In this document: positions 20,241 to 29,188 of the stretch, piece after piece
Numbering within the stretch: position 1 is the first letter of the stretch
How the letters are laid out: every line of letters starts with the position of its first letter
Source of the DNA: Amphibalanus amphitrite
Taxonomy: Eukaryota > Arthropoda > Thecostraca > Balanomorpha > Balanidae
Length of the DNA stretch: 64,000 nt
NCBI RefSeq assembly: GCF_019059575.1
Contig: NW_024882320.1
Location: forward strand, 62,001-126,000
Direction of reading: 5' to 3'
Notes under the pieces: model-generated
Told to the model about the DNA's origin: nothing
Databases searched by the model: none
What the model saw: only the letters and a program-made list of their open reading frames with translations
Translations under genes and position numbers: made by a program

Positions 20241-21789
20241 ACACACTACCCGTGGCCTGGATGGTGTGCGACTACCGGCCCCCTGGTGCCGCTACGAGGA
20301 ACAATGACGTTGCGCCTCTCAAACTAGGTTTGGCCTGGGCCGGGCGTGACGGCCGGTCGAGTTCGGTGTCCGGTCGGCTTGTCGACGACGGGCCTCCGCC
20401 GTCAGGGATAACACCGGGACTGGGGTATTGCGCCTGGACGTTAAACCGCTGGCCGCGGCCAGGATGGCGTGTGGTTGCGGGCGCTCATGGGCCACAATGA
20501 TGGAATTTGTGTTGCGGCTGTCTCTGGTCCTGGACACGGGCCGATAACGGGTGTGATATCTGGTGCGTTCGGCTGTCTGAGGTGGTGGGCCTCGGCCCGT
20601 TGGGGGCTGAGATAGCCTTGTGGCGGGCCGAGCGATGGCGCCCAGATGTGGACCAATGACTGCGCTGGTTGCCATATTGATTGATTGATTGGCACCGTCA
20701 AGCATTCCCTCACAAACCTTTAACACTAACTGTCCTCATTCTAACAATACTAATTACTAACTTGCGAATCCTTTTCCAACCATCCCTGCTTGCTTGGCGG
20801 TGTCACCGATCGGTATATACACGTGTGTTTATATATGCACATTATCAGTTATCCGATGACCTACCTAATACAATACCGGTGACTCCGGACATGCAAAAAA
20901 AACTCATGAGTTAGTGACGTCATGAATGACGTCACGCAAGGTCAACAATGCAAAAGTGAAGCATCGGACCTTGCAAGGAGTGCATGAAATCATGATTCTG
21001 TGTGCTTAATTCCGTTTGAGATCGTTCCCGGCGCCAAAATAACAGTCTTTATGTTTCCCTCTTGACTTATAATGGTGAGGTCACGTGACCGACCTGACTC
21101 GTGTGACCTTGAGGAAAAATCTGAAATATACAAGCTGTGAGACCTCTAGAGGATACTACATCCTGTAAGTTTCATCTTCTTGTGAAAGTTCCTCCGGCAC
21201 TGAGAGCGTTGCGAATTTGCGACATCTGACGATCGTGCGAGGTTCACTTATGACGTGACCTGACCCGACATAAAAATGCGGCTGGTGTCACAAATTCTGG
21301 CTTCAATCAAAGGTCAGTTATGCCAAGTTTCAGCTCTCTATCGCCTGCGTGTTTGGAGCTATCGCGAAAAAAGCCCTGGGGGGAGGGGCTGCACCCCTTC
21401 CCCACCCCCCGCCCGGCGAGGGATAAAAGTCAATGGGAGAAAATTGAAATTTTCTTCTTTTGGACGAAAACGGCATCAAACATCGGGAAACAGGTGAACA
21501 TGGCACACTGAATCGGAAAATTGCACCTTTTACCCTGAGGTCATCTCAGTCATGAAACGTCCCCAACAGTTTGTTTGGGCAATAACCTGATAGGTATAGA
21601 AACATGCTAGAGAGCTGAAACCCCCATGGATGCGTTCAGCTCAGCTGAACGAATCTATTGATATGAAACATGACCTTTTCTGTGACCTTGACCTGAGGTC
21701 AAATTTTTAAGTTGACCTTTTCAGGTTAACTTATAGTTCATTCGACGCGTCTCGACGAGGGAAACTAACACGATGCGGGTAAAATCAAC
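20241..21789. other. Non-coding interval left of the Penelope-like element
   Basis: No gene supported. It carries two CRE-like TGACGTCA sites (20915-20922 and 20928-20935) and many half-sites of the form TGACCT/TGACCTTGACC between 21060 and 21760. The same TGACCT-rich character resumes after the Penelope-like element near 26165-26210, so the element probably split an older repeat. Confidence 0.45.
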
Positions 21790-21803
21790 GCAATACAGAC
21801 TTG

Positions 21804-21988
21804 AAGAAATAGTATGTAGTGCTCTAGCGAGGAACATCTTGATATATGTAGTTAGGATTTCAAATGACCTTTTCCTCGATAATTAATTGGAAATTCAATA
21901 AAAAGTAAATATTATATTGTTTTGGCAAATTTTCGAACAACAGTTCATTCTCAAGCCACATGAAACAATTGACAACGAAGTTTTATAA
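21804..21988 (-). repeat. Downstream pseudo-LTR of the Penelope-like element
   Basis: Same orientation as 25570-25753 and identical by eye except for one extra T in a T run. It continues to about 22096 as sequence shared, inverted, with 25790-26042. Confidence 0.88.
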
Positions 21989-22129
21989 CTGCCGCCAAGC
22001 TACATTTTTTGAATTCTCACACGTGATGTACAAGGTGGTCTTCTTAAAATCAGAAATCTGAACTTAATCGATCATATCCCAAGCTGTTCCGAATCCACCT
22101 ATTCACATATACATACATACATGACCATC

Positions 22130-22505
22130 AAAAGTAATATGCGAGCACAATCACATAAATATATACATGGTTCGTTTTGGTCGTGGTCGTGATGAATAGA
22201 TCGCGTAGCATTAAAAAAAAGGTGACAACAATGACAATATAAACACTTTGGAAGTCTCGTAGCAGATTATGTCGTATAAAGTTCGGTTCGGTTTAAACAA
22301 TCATACAAATGCATACAACTAATATGCGAGCACTCTCAATTCCCATACATGAATATGGTTCGTCTTGGTCGTAGTCGTGCTAAATAGCTGATCGTGTCGC
22401 ATTAAAAAAAAAGAAGAAGACAACAACAATAACAATACAAACACTTCGAAAGTCTCGTAACAGATCGTGTCGTAAAAGGTAGGGTTTACACAATCATACA
22501 TATGT
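22130..22505 (-). repeat. Tandem duplication in the 3' UTR of the Penelope-like element
   Basis: Two diverged copies of a unit of about 190 bp (about 22130-22315 and 22318-22505). Each contains ATATGCGAGCAC, a GGTTCGTYTTGGTCGTRGTCGTG block, an A run and CGAAAGTCTCGTARCAGAT-like sequence. They lie between the ORF stop and the downstream pseudo-LTR. Confidence 0.75.
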
Positions 22506-22600
22506 ATACATCTTCGAATCAAGCGCAGTACCTAACAATTATCCACACATAACAAATTTCAATGACAGCCAGTGGGTAATGAAAACAAACAACTATCATT

Positions 22601-25600
22601 CTATAGTATGGGCCATGAAGACATGTTGGAGTTGAGTTTTGGGCGCTTCTTTTGGATCAGGAGGGATTCCGCGAGTTTCCTATCTGGGTGGTCTTTCGAC
22701 TTATACAAAACACGTACTTTGAGGGGAATGCCTCCTTCGTGGGTGGAGTGGCACTCTTGAAAATGATCTCCCATGGGGGTGTCATGTGTTTTGTTGAGCG
22801 CGTCCCTCAGGTGTTCATTGAATCGTAAGCGCACCGGGCGCTTCGTCTCTCCCACGTATGTTACGGTCATCCCATTGCTTTGACAGACAGTACATGTTAT
22901 CTCATAGACTAAGTTTTTCTGCGTGCAGTCCCCAGAGAACCCCGATCTGCATGTGTGACATCTTTGACCTCCTGGGCATAAGGGCTTACATAGTGCTGAC
23001 CTCACTAGTTTATCTTTTAGTTTTTGTGAATTTGTCCATGCTAACTTTACATTGAGGCCTGATTGTCTCACTTTCCTCTTAACTTCGCATAACAGTCTTT
23101 CATCTACGTAAGGAAGTGTAAGGAATCCATCACAAGGTTCTTGGGTCCTGTTCCTTCTAGTTCTTGACTGAGTCTTATTCCCCCTAGCCTCTCTGAGCAA
23201 CCTGTTCAGGACGTGGTTTGGGTAGCCATTCTTTAAGAGTAACTGCCTTATCTTTTCTACACTTTTCCTCTCCTTCATGCTGCTTGATGAATTCCTGATA
23301 GCCCGTTTAAATTGATTTCTAGCCACGTTGAGTTTGGTCGACTTTGGATGTGCAGAATCGAAATGAAGGATAATGCCCGAGTTCATGGGCTTGATGTAGA
23401 GCTCTGTCTCAATTTTTGTGACATCGTCCTTTTCCTCGACCGTCACCAATGTGTCTAGAAATGGCACTCCTTTTTCTTTGTCAGAGTAGTCTAAAGTGAA
23501 CTTTACCGATGGATGTAGGGAGTTGAGGTAAGCGAGGAAGTCTTTGAGCGTCTGCTCACCGTGAGTCCACACTCCAGCATGATCATCAATGTAGCGTACC
23601 AGGAACGACGGGCTGTGAGTGGCTCCTTCTAGGGCACGCCTTTCAAACTGGTCCAAGAAGAGAATGGCTATGGGAGGAGCACAAGGGTTTCCCATCGCGA
23701 TCCCCAGTGTCTGACGGTAGTACTCATTGTTGAATGAAAAGACGTTCTTTGTGAGGCTTTCTTGCAGCAGTTTCCTAATGTCCTCTACCGACAGCCCAAA
23801 AGTGTCTACATCTTTTAGATGGGTGGCCAGCTTATCACAGACTGCATCAATGGCCTCCGAAATAGGAATGCTGCCGTACAGGTTCACCACATCTATGCTA
23901 AAGAAAATGGAACCTTTTGGGATCCCCTGTTCTTGAGTGTGTTCATCTAGTCTTTTCAAAAAGTGTTCTGTGTCCCACAAGTGTGTTGGAACAAATTGTA
24001 GTAGCTGTTTCAGGACGCGCTCTAAAAGACATGACATCTTTTCAGTAGGACCACCGCAAGCTGAAATAACAGGTCTGAGTGGGACCCCCTCCTTATGGTC
24101 CTTCGGAACACCATAGAAAACCGGTGTCCTGCTGTGGTTCGGGATCAACTCCTTAATCGTGCCCTCTGGTAACTTATCTCTAGAGACATCCTTGAATATC
24201 CTTTTACATTCTGCCTCGACTTTAGGTACTGGGTTCTTGTCTATAGCTTCATAGTTGTTCCGATCGTCTAAAATAGCATGAGATTTGTTGACATACTCCG
24301 TCCTATCCATGATAATAAGACCTTTGCACTTGTCACTCTGCTTTACAACTACGTTGTCGTTTTTCTCGTCCAAGAACTGCATTTCACTCTCAGTTACGTT
24401 GCTCTCAGACACATGGTGCTTTTTGTAACACCTAACTACGTCTTGTTTTAGCTTTTTTAGCTTACATTCAACTTCCATAGCTGAGGGCGGGGGGAATCTT
24501 TTGTCCGTGTCAGGGAATCTGAAAGACAGACCTGACTTTAACCTTGGCATACCATTTGCCGTCATTCCTGGAGGCTGGTCAGCAGACTGACCGGTCGCTG
24601 GAGGTCGGTCGACGGACTGGCTGGTCGCTGGAGGTCGGTCGACAGACTGACCGGTCGCTGGAGGTCGGTCGACGAACTGGCTGGTCGCTGGAGGTCGGTC
24701 GACGGACTGGTTGGTCGCTGGAGGTCGGTCGACAGACTGACCGGTCGCTGGAGGTCGGTTGACAGACTGGCTAGTCGCTCGAGGTCGGTCAGCAGATAGG
24801 CTGGGCGCTGGAGGCTGGTCAGCTGACTGATCGGTCATAGGAGGCCGTTCGGCAGGCTGACCGGTCGTTGGAGGTCCGTTCGAGGCTGGTCGGTGCGTCG
24901 TTGTGTCATTTCGCATTCTTGAATTCGTCCGTCGAATCTCATCTTGCCAGCGTTTGGCGTACGCTAAACGTTCGACTCCCTTTTCCACCTCCAATAGAAT
25001 ATTGCTGGATATCTTTTGTGTGATAGCGAAGTTAGGTCCCTTGGAGAGAAGCGCCAGATCTTGTGCTTGCAAGTCTAGTGACGAAAAGTTTTTAACCCGA
25101 TCTTGAGCCAGAGGTGGACTGCTCCTCTCTTCGTTCTGGTTCGGAGTTTTCACTCCGATCAGTTTCTGAAACTTCCTGAGCAGTCTTGGACGATTCTCTT
25201 GTATGGTGATGTCGAACACCTGGCTGCAGGTTTGTCTGATGTTGTTGACACTTTGAGCTTCGAGAAACTCTTCCGTTTCCGCGAGAAGTCGATTACGTTG
25301 CCTCAAAAGGTAGGCCTTCGTACGGAACGCCTCCGAGATCGACTCGTTCAGCAAGTTAGTCTTAAAGACATCACATCTAGTCTTGACAGAGACATTGTTG
25401 CTAAACAGCTTATTTACAGAACTTAAGGCATCAGTGATGAAACAGGGACTAACCTTTGCTTTGCGGCAGGCAGTTAAAAACTCAATTCTCAACAGCGTTT
25501 TAGCTAGTTTTTCTGGGTTTTTCATCATTTTTGTGAGCACTTCTTGGCGGTCACTTCTTGTTGTGTATGAAGAAATAGTATGTAGTGCTCTAGCGAGGAA

Positions 25601-25603
25601 CAT
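22601..25603 (-). CDS. Penelope-like RT with C-terminal GIY-YIG nuclease
   Basis: A single 1000-residue ORF. A basic N-terminal region is followed by about ten copies of a Pro-rich decapeptide (type RPPATGQSVD) near residues 245-342. The RT follows, with recognisable blocks RPVISACGGPTEKMS, FFSIDVVNLYGSIP, GIAMGNPCAPPIAILFLD and the catalytic RYIDDHAGVW near 671. The C-terminal part has a cysteine cluster (CKPLCPGGQRCHTC) and the GIY-YIG-type endonuclease YVGETKRPVRLRFNEHL near 913. This is the order found in endonuclease-bearing Penelope-like elements, which prime reverse transcription at a nicked target. No internal stop or frameshift was seen. The decapeptide array is not something I know from this family. 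Confidence 0.93.
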   Translation of the reverse strand: MFLARALHTISSYTTRSDRQEVLTKMMKNPEKLAKTLLRIEFLTACRKAKVSPCFITDALSSVNKLFSNNVSVKTRCDVFKTNLLNESISEAFRTKAYLLRQRNRLLAETEEFLEAQSVNNIRQTCSQVFDITIQENRPRLLRKFQKLIGVKTPNQNEERSSPPLAQDRVKNFSSLDLQAQDLALLSKGPNFAITQKISSNILLEVEKGVERLAYAKRWQDEIRRTNSRMRNDTTTHRPASNGPPTTGQPAERPPMTDQSADQPPAPSLSADRPRATSQSVNRPPATGQSVDRPPATNQSVDRPPATSQFVDRPPATGQSVDRPPATSQSVDRPPATGQSADQPPGMTANGMPRLKSGLSFRFPDTDKRFPPPSAMEVECKLKKLKQDVVRCYKKHHVSESNVTESEMQFLDEKNDNVVVKQSDKCKGLIIMDRTEYVNKSHAILDDRNNYEAIDKNPVPKVEAECKRIFKDVSRDKLPEGTIKELIPNHSRTPVFYGVPKDHKEGVPLRPVISACGGPTEKMSCLLERVLKQLLQFVPTHLWDTEHFLKRLDEHTQEQGIPKGSIFFSIDVVNLYGSIPISEAIDAVCDKLATHLKDVDTFGLSVEDIRKLLQESLTKNVFSFNNEYYRQTLGIAMGNPCAPPIAILFLDQFERRALEGATHSPSFLVRYIDDHAGVWTHGEQTLKDFLAYLNSLHPSVKFTLDYSDKEKGVPFLDTLVTVEEKDDVTKIETELYIKPMNSGIILHFDSAHPKSTKLNVARNQFKRAIRNSSSSMKERKSVEKIRQLLLKNGYPNHVLNRLLREARGNKTQSRTRRNRTQEPCDGFLTLPYVDERLLCEVKRKVRQSGLNVKLAWTNSQKLKDKLVRSALCKPLCPGGQRCHTCRSGFSGDCTQKNLVYEITCTVCQSNGMTVTYVGETKRPVRLRFNEHLRDALNKTHDTPMGDHFQECHSTHEGGIPLKVRVLYKSKDHPDRKLAESLLIQKKRPKLNSNMSSWPIL

Positions 25604-25753
25604 CTTGATATATGTAGTTAGGATTTCAAATGACCTTTTCCTCGATAATTAATTGGAAATTCAATAAAAAGTAAATATTATATTGTTTGGCAAATTTTCG
25701 AACAACAGTTCATTCTCAAGCCACATGAAACAATTGACAACGAAGTTTTATAA
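25570..25753 (-). repeat. Upstream pseudo-LTR of the Penelope-like element
   Basis: Contains the ORF start codon (ATG at 25603) and about 150 bases of leader. It is the direct repeat partner of 21804-21988. It is followed at 25754-25789 by an AAGGATTT-rich linker before the inverted copy. Confidence 0.88.
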
Positions 25754-25789
25754 GGATTTAAGGATTTTATAAGGATTTTTATTTTTCAA

Positions 25790-26042
25790 GGATTCGGAAC
25801 AGCTTGGGATATGATCGATTAAGTTCAGATTTCTGATTTTAAGAAGACCACCTTGTACATCACGTGTGAGAATTCAAAAAATGTAGCTTGGCGGCAGTTA
25901 TAAAACTTCGTTGTCAATTGTTTCATGTGGCTTGAGAATGAACTGTTGTTCGAAAATTTGCCAAACAATATAATATTTACTTTTTATTGAATTTCCAATT
26001 AATTATCGAGGAAAAGGTCATTTGAAATCCTAACTACATATA
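25790..26042 (+). repeat. Inverted terminal copy of the pseudo-LTR
   Basis: Reverse complement of about 21843-22096. With the adjacent direct copy it can form a long hairpin at the 5' end of the element. It ends exactly at the right target duplication. Confidence 0.85.
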
Positions 26043-26056
26043 GCAATACAGACTTG

Positions 26057-26972
26057 TCAAAGGTTATTACAGAAAGCTTTGCCGCTCCGCGTCAAATTTT
26101 GAGTTTTTGCCCTCTGGACTCTAGAGGCTAAACCGTTGAACTTGGTCAAATCTGAGACGGCCCTGAGACAAAATTGACCTTAGCAAATTGACCTCCAGTG
26201 ACCTTAGCAATAACCTGATTGAAAAATGTACTGAGTATTTATGAAAGATCTTATAGCGAGCTATCTATTGCTTTTTTTACCGCGTCTTTCTAGCTTGCTT
26301 ACTTTTCGAGGTAACCTGGTGTGGCCAAATTAGACCCCTACCCTCACCCCCACCATGAGAGACCCACCCGGCCGCCGGTTAACATTAAGATTAAGATTAA
26401 TTCAGGATGTAGTCACCACGTGTTTGGTCCCTCATGGAGCTGGAACTCTATGAAAAATGTGTCGTTCTTGACGAGAGGTAAGCAGCAACTAATGACTTCG
26501 GAAAGCATCCAAAAGCCTGTTGTCGATTCTTAATCCCGAAAGCAATCACGCATAGCGTCACCCATTTATGTTGAGTAGTGAGTAGGTATAGGTAGATGTA
26601 TAAGAGATGTCTAAGGCATTACACAATATGCACTTACATATGCAATCTATTTTGTATATATTCAATATATTCTTCATTATTATCCGCAGGCATGAATACC
26701 TATCTGACATACATATAGGTAAGTCCACATGATTCGTTCAAACACTTGTCGCACTGCTCGTGTGCGAACCAGCATTTACCGCAAGTGGAAAACCGCCATC
26801 AATTACACAGCTGGAAGTTATAAGACTAGGCGATTAACTCCCAGTGGTCATGCCAGTCCTGGTTAGCCGAAGTGGACACACTTGTTAACCATTACCCTCG
26901 GTATATAAGCCGCGTTGCCCGTCCGGTCAGCATCATCGTCTGCACATTAGCAGACGGCATCACCACCTCAGG
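26057..26972. other. Intergenic and promoter region of alkaline phosphatase 2
   Basis: No gene supported. The right end is the alkaline phosphatase 2 promoter and leader. The left end carries TGACCT-type repeats resembling those left of the Penelope-like element. Confidence 0.45.
26902..26908 (+). promoter_or_regulatory. TATA box of alkaline phosphatase 2
   Basis: TATATAA lies 71 bases before the start codon. An arthropod-type initiator (TCAG at 26927-26930) sits about 27 bases downstream, a canonical spacing. This predicts a leader of about 44 bases without an intron. Confidence 0.78.
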
Positions 26973-28628
26973 ATGAAGCTGTTCGTGGCTGCCGCTCTCC
27001 TGGCCCTGGTGGCATCCGTGCCACTCGACTCCCAGGTCGAGGACCAGGATGAGCTCGAGATGCACGAGGTCTGGGGCTCCTCCTACAAGGAGGTCCAGGA
27101 GAAGATGGGCCTAAACAACGGCGCCTCGCTCTCCCGCTCCGGTCAGGTGTTGGACTCGGTCTTCTGGAAGAGCATCGCCCAGGAGATCATCCAGACCAAG
27201 CTGAACGACAAGGTGTACCACCACCAGGCCAAGAACGCCATCCTGTTCATCGGTGACGGTATGTCGATCCACACCCTTGCTGCCGCCAGGAAGCAGAAGG
27301 GCCTGCTGCACGGAGCTGATATTCCCGAGCACACCATGCTGTCGTGGGAGAAATTCCCGTACACTGGTCTCTCCAAGACGTACAACTGCGATCGCTGGAC
27401 GGCCGACTCCGCCTCCACGGCCACCGCCTACCTGACCGGCGCCAAGGGCAACTTCCTCACGGTCGGCGTCGACTGCTCCGTCCTCATCTGGAACTGTGAT
27501 GCCGTGAACGAGGCCTCCTCGCCCAAGTCGATCCTCCGCTACGGAGTGGAGGCCGGTAAGTGGGTTGGTCTGGTGTCCACCGCCCGTATCACGCACGCCT
27601 CTCCCGCTGCCACCTTCGGCCACACTGCTTACCGTACCTGGGAGTCGGATGCCGACTTCGTCGCCATGGAATGGATGACTGGACCCGTCAAGGAATCGTG
27701 CAAGAACGTCATGAAGGATCTGTCTACCCAGTTCGTCGAGCGTGAAGGTATCGACATCAACGTCGCCTTCGGTGGCGGCTGGGGCAAGTTCACGCCGAAG
27801 GAGGTCGAGGGTGGCTCCCGTCTGGACGGTCGTGACCTGATCCAGGAGTGGAAGGACAAGCAGGCCTCCCTGGGACGCAGCTACGCCTACCTCACCACCA
27901 AGGATGAGCTGAACAACTTTGACGCCACCTCTGCCGACTACGTGCTGGGTCTGTTCAGCCGCAGCCACATGCAGTACCGCGCTTTCCAGACTCCCGACGA
28001 CGTCAACCTGACGGAGATGGTGAAGAAGGCTCTGGAGATCCTGAAGCGCGGACCGAACGGCTTCGTGCTGTTCGTGGAGGGCGCCAAGATCGACCACGGC
28101 CACCACTACGGCAACGCGTACACGGCCATCGACGAGACCATCGAACTGGAGGAGGTCGTCCAGTACGCTGTGGACAACACCGACGAGTCGGACACCCTCA
28201 TCGTCGTCTCCTCCGATCACGCTCACACCTTCAAGATCAACGGCTACCCGGAGCGCGGCCTGGACATGTACGGACCCGCCTCGTTCCTGGCCGGCGGTAT
28301 GCAGAAGGGCGGTCCGCCGCCCAGCCTGCCGTACCCGATCCTGCAGTACGCCAACGGTCCGGGCGGCACCCGCACCAAGGAGGAGCAGGACGCCAAGCGC
28401 GCCGCCCTCACAGAGACCGGGCCCGACGCCGAGTGGCGCGACCCGCACTACAAACAGTTCGCCGGCATCTACCTGCCCAAGGAGACCCACGGCGGAGATG
28501 ACGTGGGCATCTTCGCGCGCGGTCCGGGCGCCCACCTGCTGCGTGGCAGCCTGGAGGAGAATTACATCCACCACGTCATCAACTGGGCCCTCTGCCAGGG
28601 AGACTACCTCACCGTCTGCGACGAGTAG
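26973..28628 (+). CDS. Alkaline phosphatase 2, secreted, intronless
   Basis: 551 residues, paralogue of the minus-strand copy at 16691-18352. Signal peptide MKLFVAAALLALVASVP; metal Asp in FIGDGMS; nucleophile Ser146 in TADSASTATAYLTG; metal ligands in HASPAATFGHTAYRTW, VEGAKIDHGHH, SSDHAHTF and ETHGGDDVGIF. It ends QGDYLTVCDE with no GPI-attachment tail, so secretion is likely. The two proteins match at all but two positions across residues about 132-400, yet differ clearly in the first 130 and last 150 residues. The core also matches at the DNA level. The TATA box, initiator and absence of introns indicate a compact gene suited to strong expression. Substrate and tissue are unknown; roles in biomineralisation or gut are possible. 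Confidence 0.95.
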   Translation: MKLFVAAALLALVASVPLDSQVEDQDELEMHEVWGSSYKEVQEKMGLNNGASLSRSGQVLDSVFWKSIAQEIIQTKLNDKVYHHQAKNAILFIGDGMSIHTLAAARKQKGLLHGADIPEHTMLSWEKFPYTGLSKTYNCDRWTADSASTATAYLTGAKGNFLTVGVDCSVLIWNCDAVNEASSPKSILRYGVEAGKWVGLVSTARITHASPAATFGHTAYRTWESDADFVAMEWMTGPVKESCKNVMKDLSTQFVEREGIDINVAFGGGWGKFTPKEVEGGSRLDGRDLIQEWKDKQASLGRSYAYLTTKDELNNFDATSADYVLGLFSRSHMQYRAFQTPDDVNLTEMVKKALEILKRGPNGFVLFVEGAKIDHGHHYGNAYTAIDETIELEEVVQYAVDNTDESDTLIVVSSDHAHTFKINGYPERGLDMYGPASFLAGGMQKGGPPPSLPYPILQYANGPGGTRTKEEQDAKRAALTETGPDAEWRDPHYKQFAGIYLPKETHGGDDVGIFARGPGAHLLRGSLEENYIHHVINWALCQGDYLTVCDE

Positions 28629-29164
28629 AACGGAACGGTGATCGGAAATGTATTTAAACTCAATTATCGGTTTTTGACTGTGGCACCTGCTCTGTTTGTA
28701 GTGAATGATGCAATAGATGAAAATAGAAGATCTGCAGCAAATAATGGAGTTTTGGGCATGTTTCATTTCAATTCAGTCCGTTCTGAAGATGGAGAGGCGA
28801 AGCATTTGAGACTGGTCAAGCATAGGTCTACTAAGTTTCAAACGAATTGAAATACTTTATTCAAACTGCATTTGAAATGAATGAAACTCCTAATATTTTG
28901 ACACTCAGTGGACACGGAAGCGAGACGATAGTAGAGCTTGAGTGCTTTGAATGAGTGGGTTTCCGAGATCGTGATCCACACAAGCAGAGCTTGTCGCGCA
29001 GGTCGAGGTAACGGGTGTCCACTAATCATTTGGACAAAAGTCAAGGTGCAATAACTTCAATGTATTTGAACCTCGAGCAATGAAATATTCAGGACTCTTT
29101 CGGCACTCAGTTGTGAATACGCATACTCTCAGTGCAGGAGCTACGTCACGCCGTGTCGATTGAC
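28629..29164. other. 3' flank of alkaline phosphatase 2
   Basis: Nothing recognised beyond the probable 3' UTR. No canonical AATAAA was seen on + before the LINE fragment. Confidence 0.4.
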
Positions 29165-29188
29165 GCGTGGGTGAGCGCGCACGCGCTC

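Larger units (their letters stand above)
21804..26042 (-). mobile_element. Complete Penelope-like retroelement with pseudo-LTRs
   Basis: A 14-bp target duplication (GCAATACAGACTTG at 21790-21803 and 26043-26056) bounds the element exactly. A roughly 185-bp direct repeat flanks the ORF (21804-21988 and 25570-25753), and an inverted partial copy (25790-26042, matching about 21843-22096) caps the 5' side. Direct plus inverted terminal repeats around a single RT/GIY-YIG ORF are the published hallmark of Penelope-like elements. The ORF is intact, so the copy may be young. The direct repeat includes the first ~34 bases of the ORF, as expected for a partial tandem unit. Confidence 0.93.

Noticed and set aside
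21804-22096. Hammerhead ribozyme in the Penelope-like pseudo-LTR
   Set aside because: Such ribozymes are reported for some Penelope-like elements, but I found no CTGATGA...GAAA core on either strand here.
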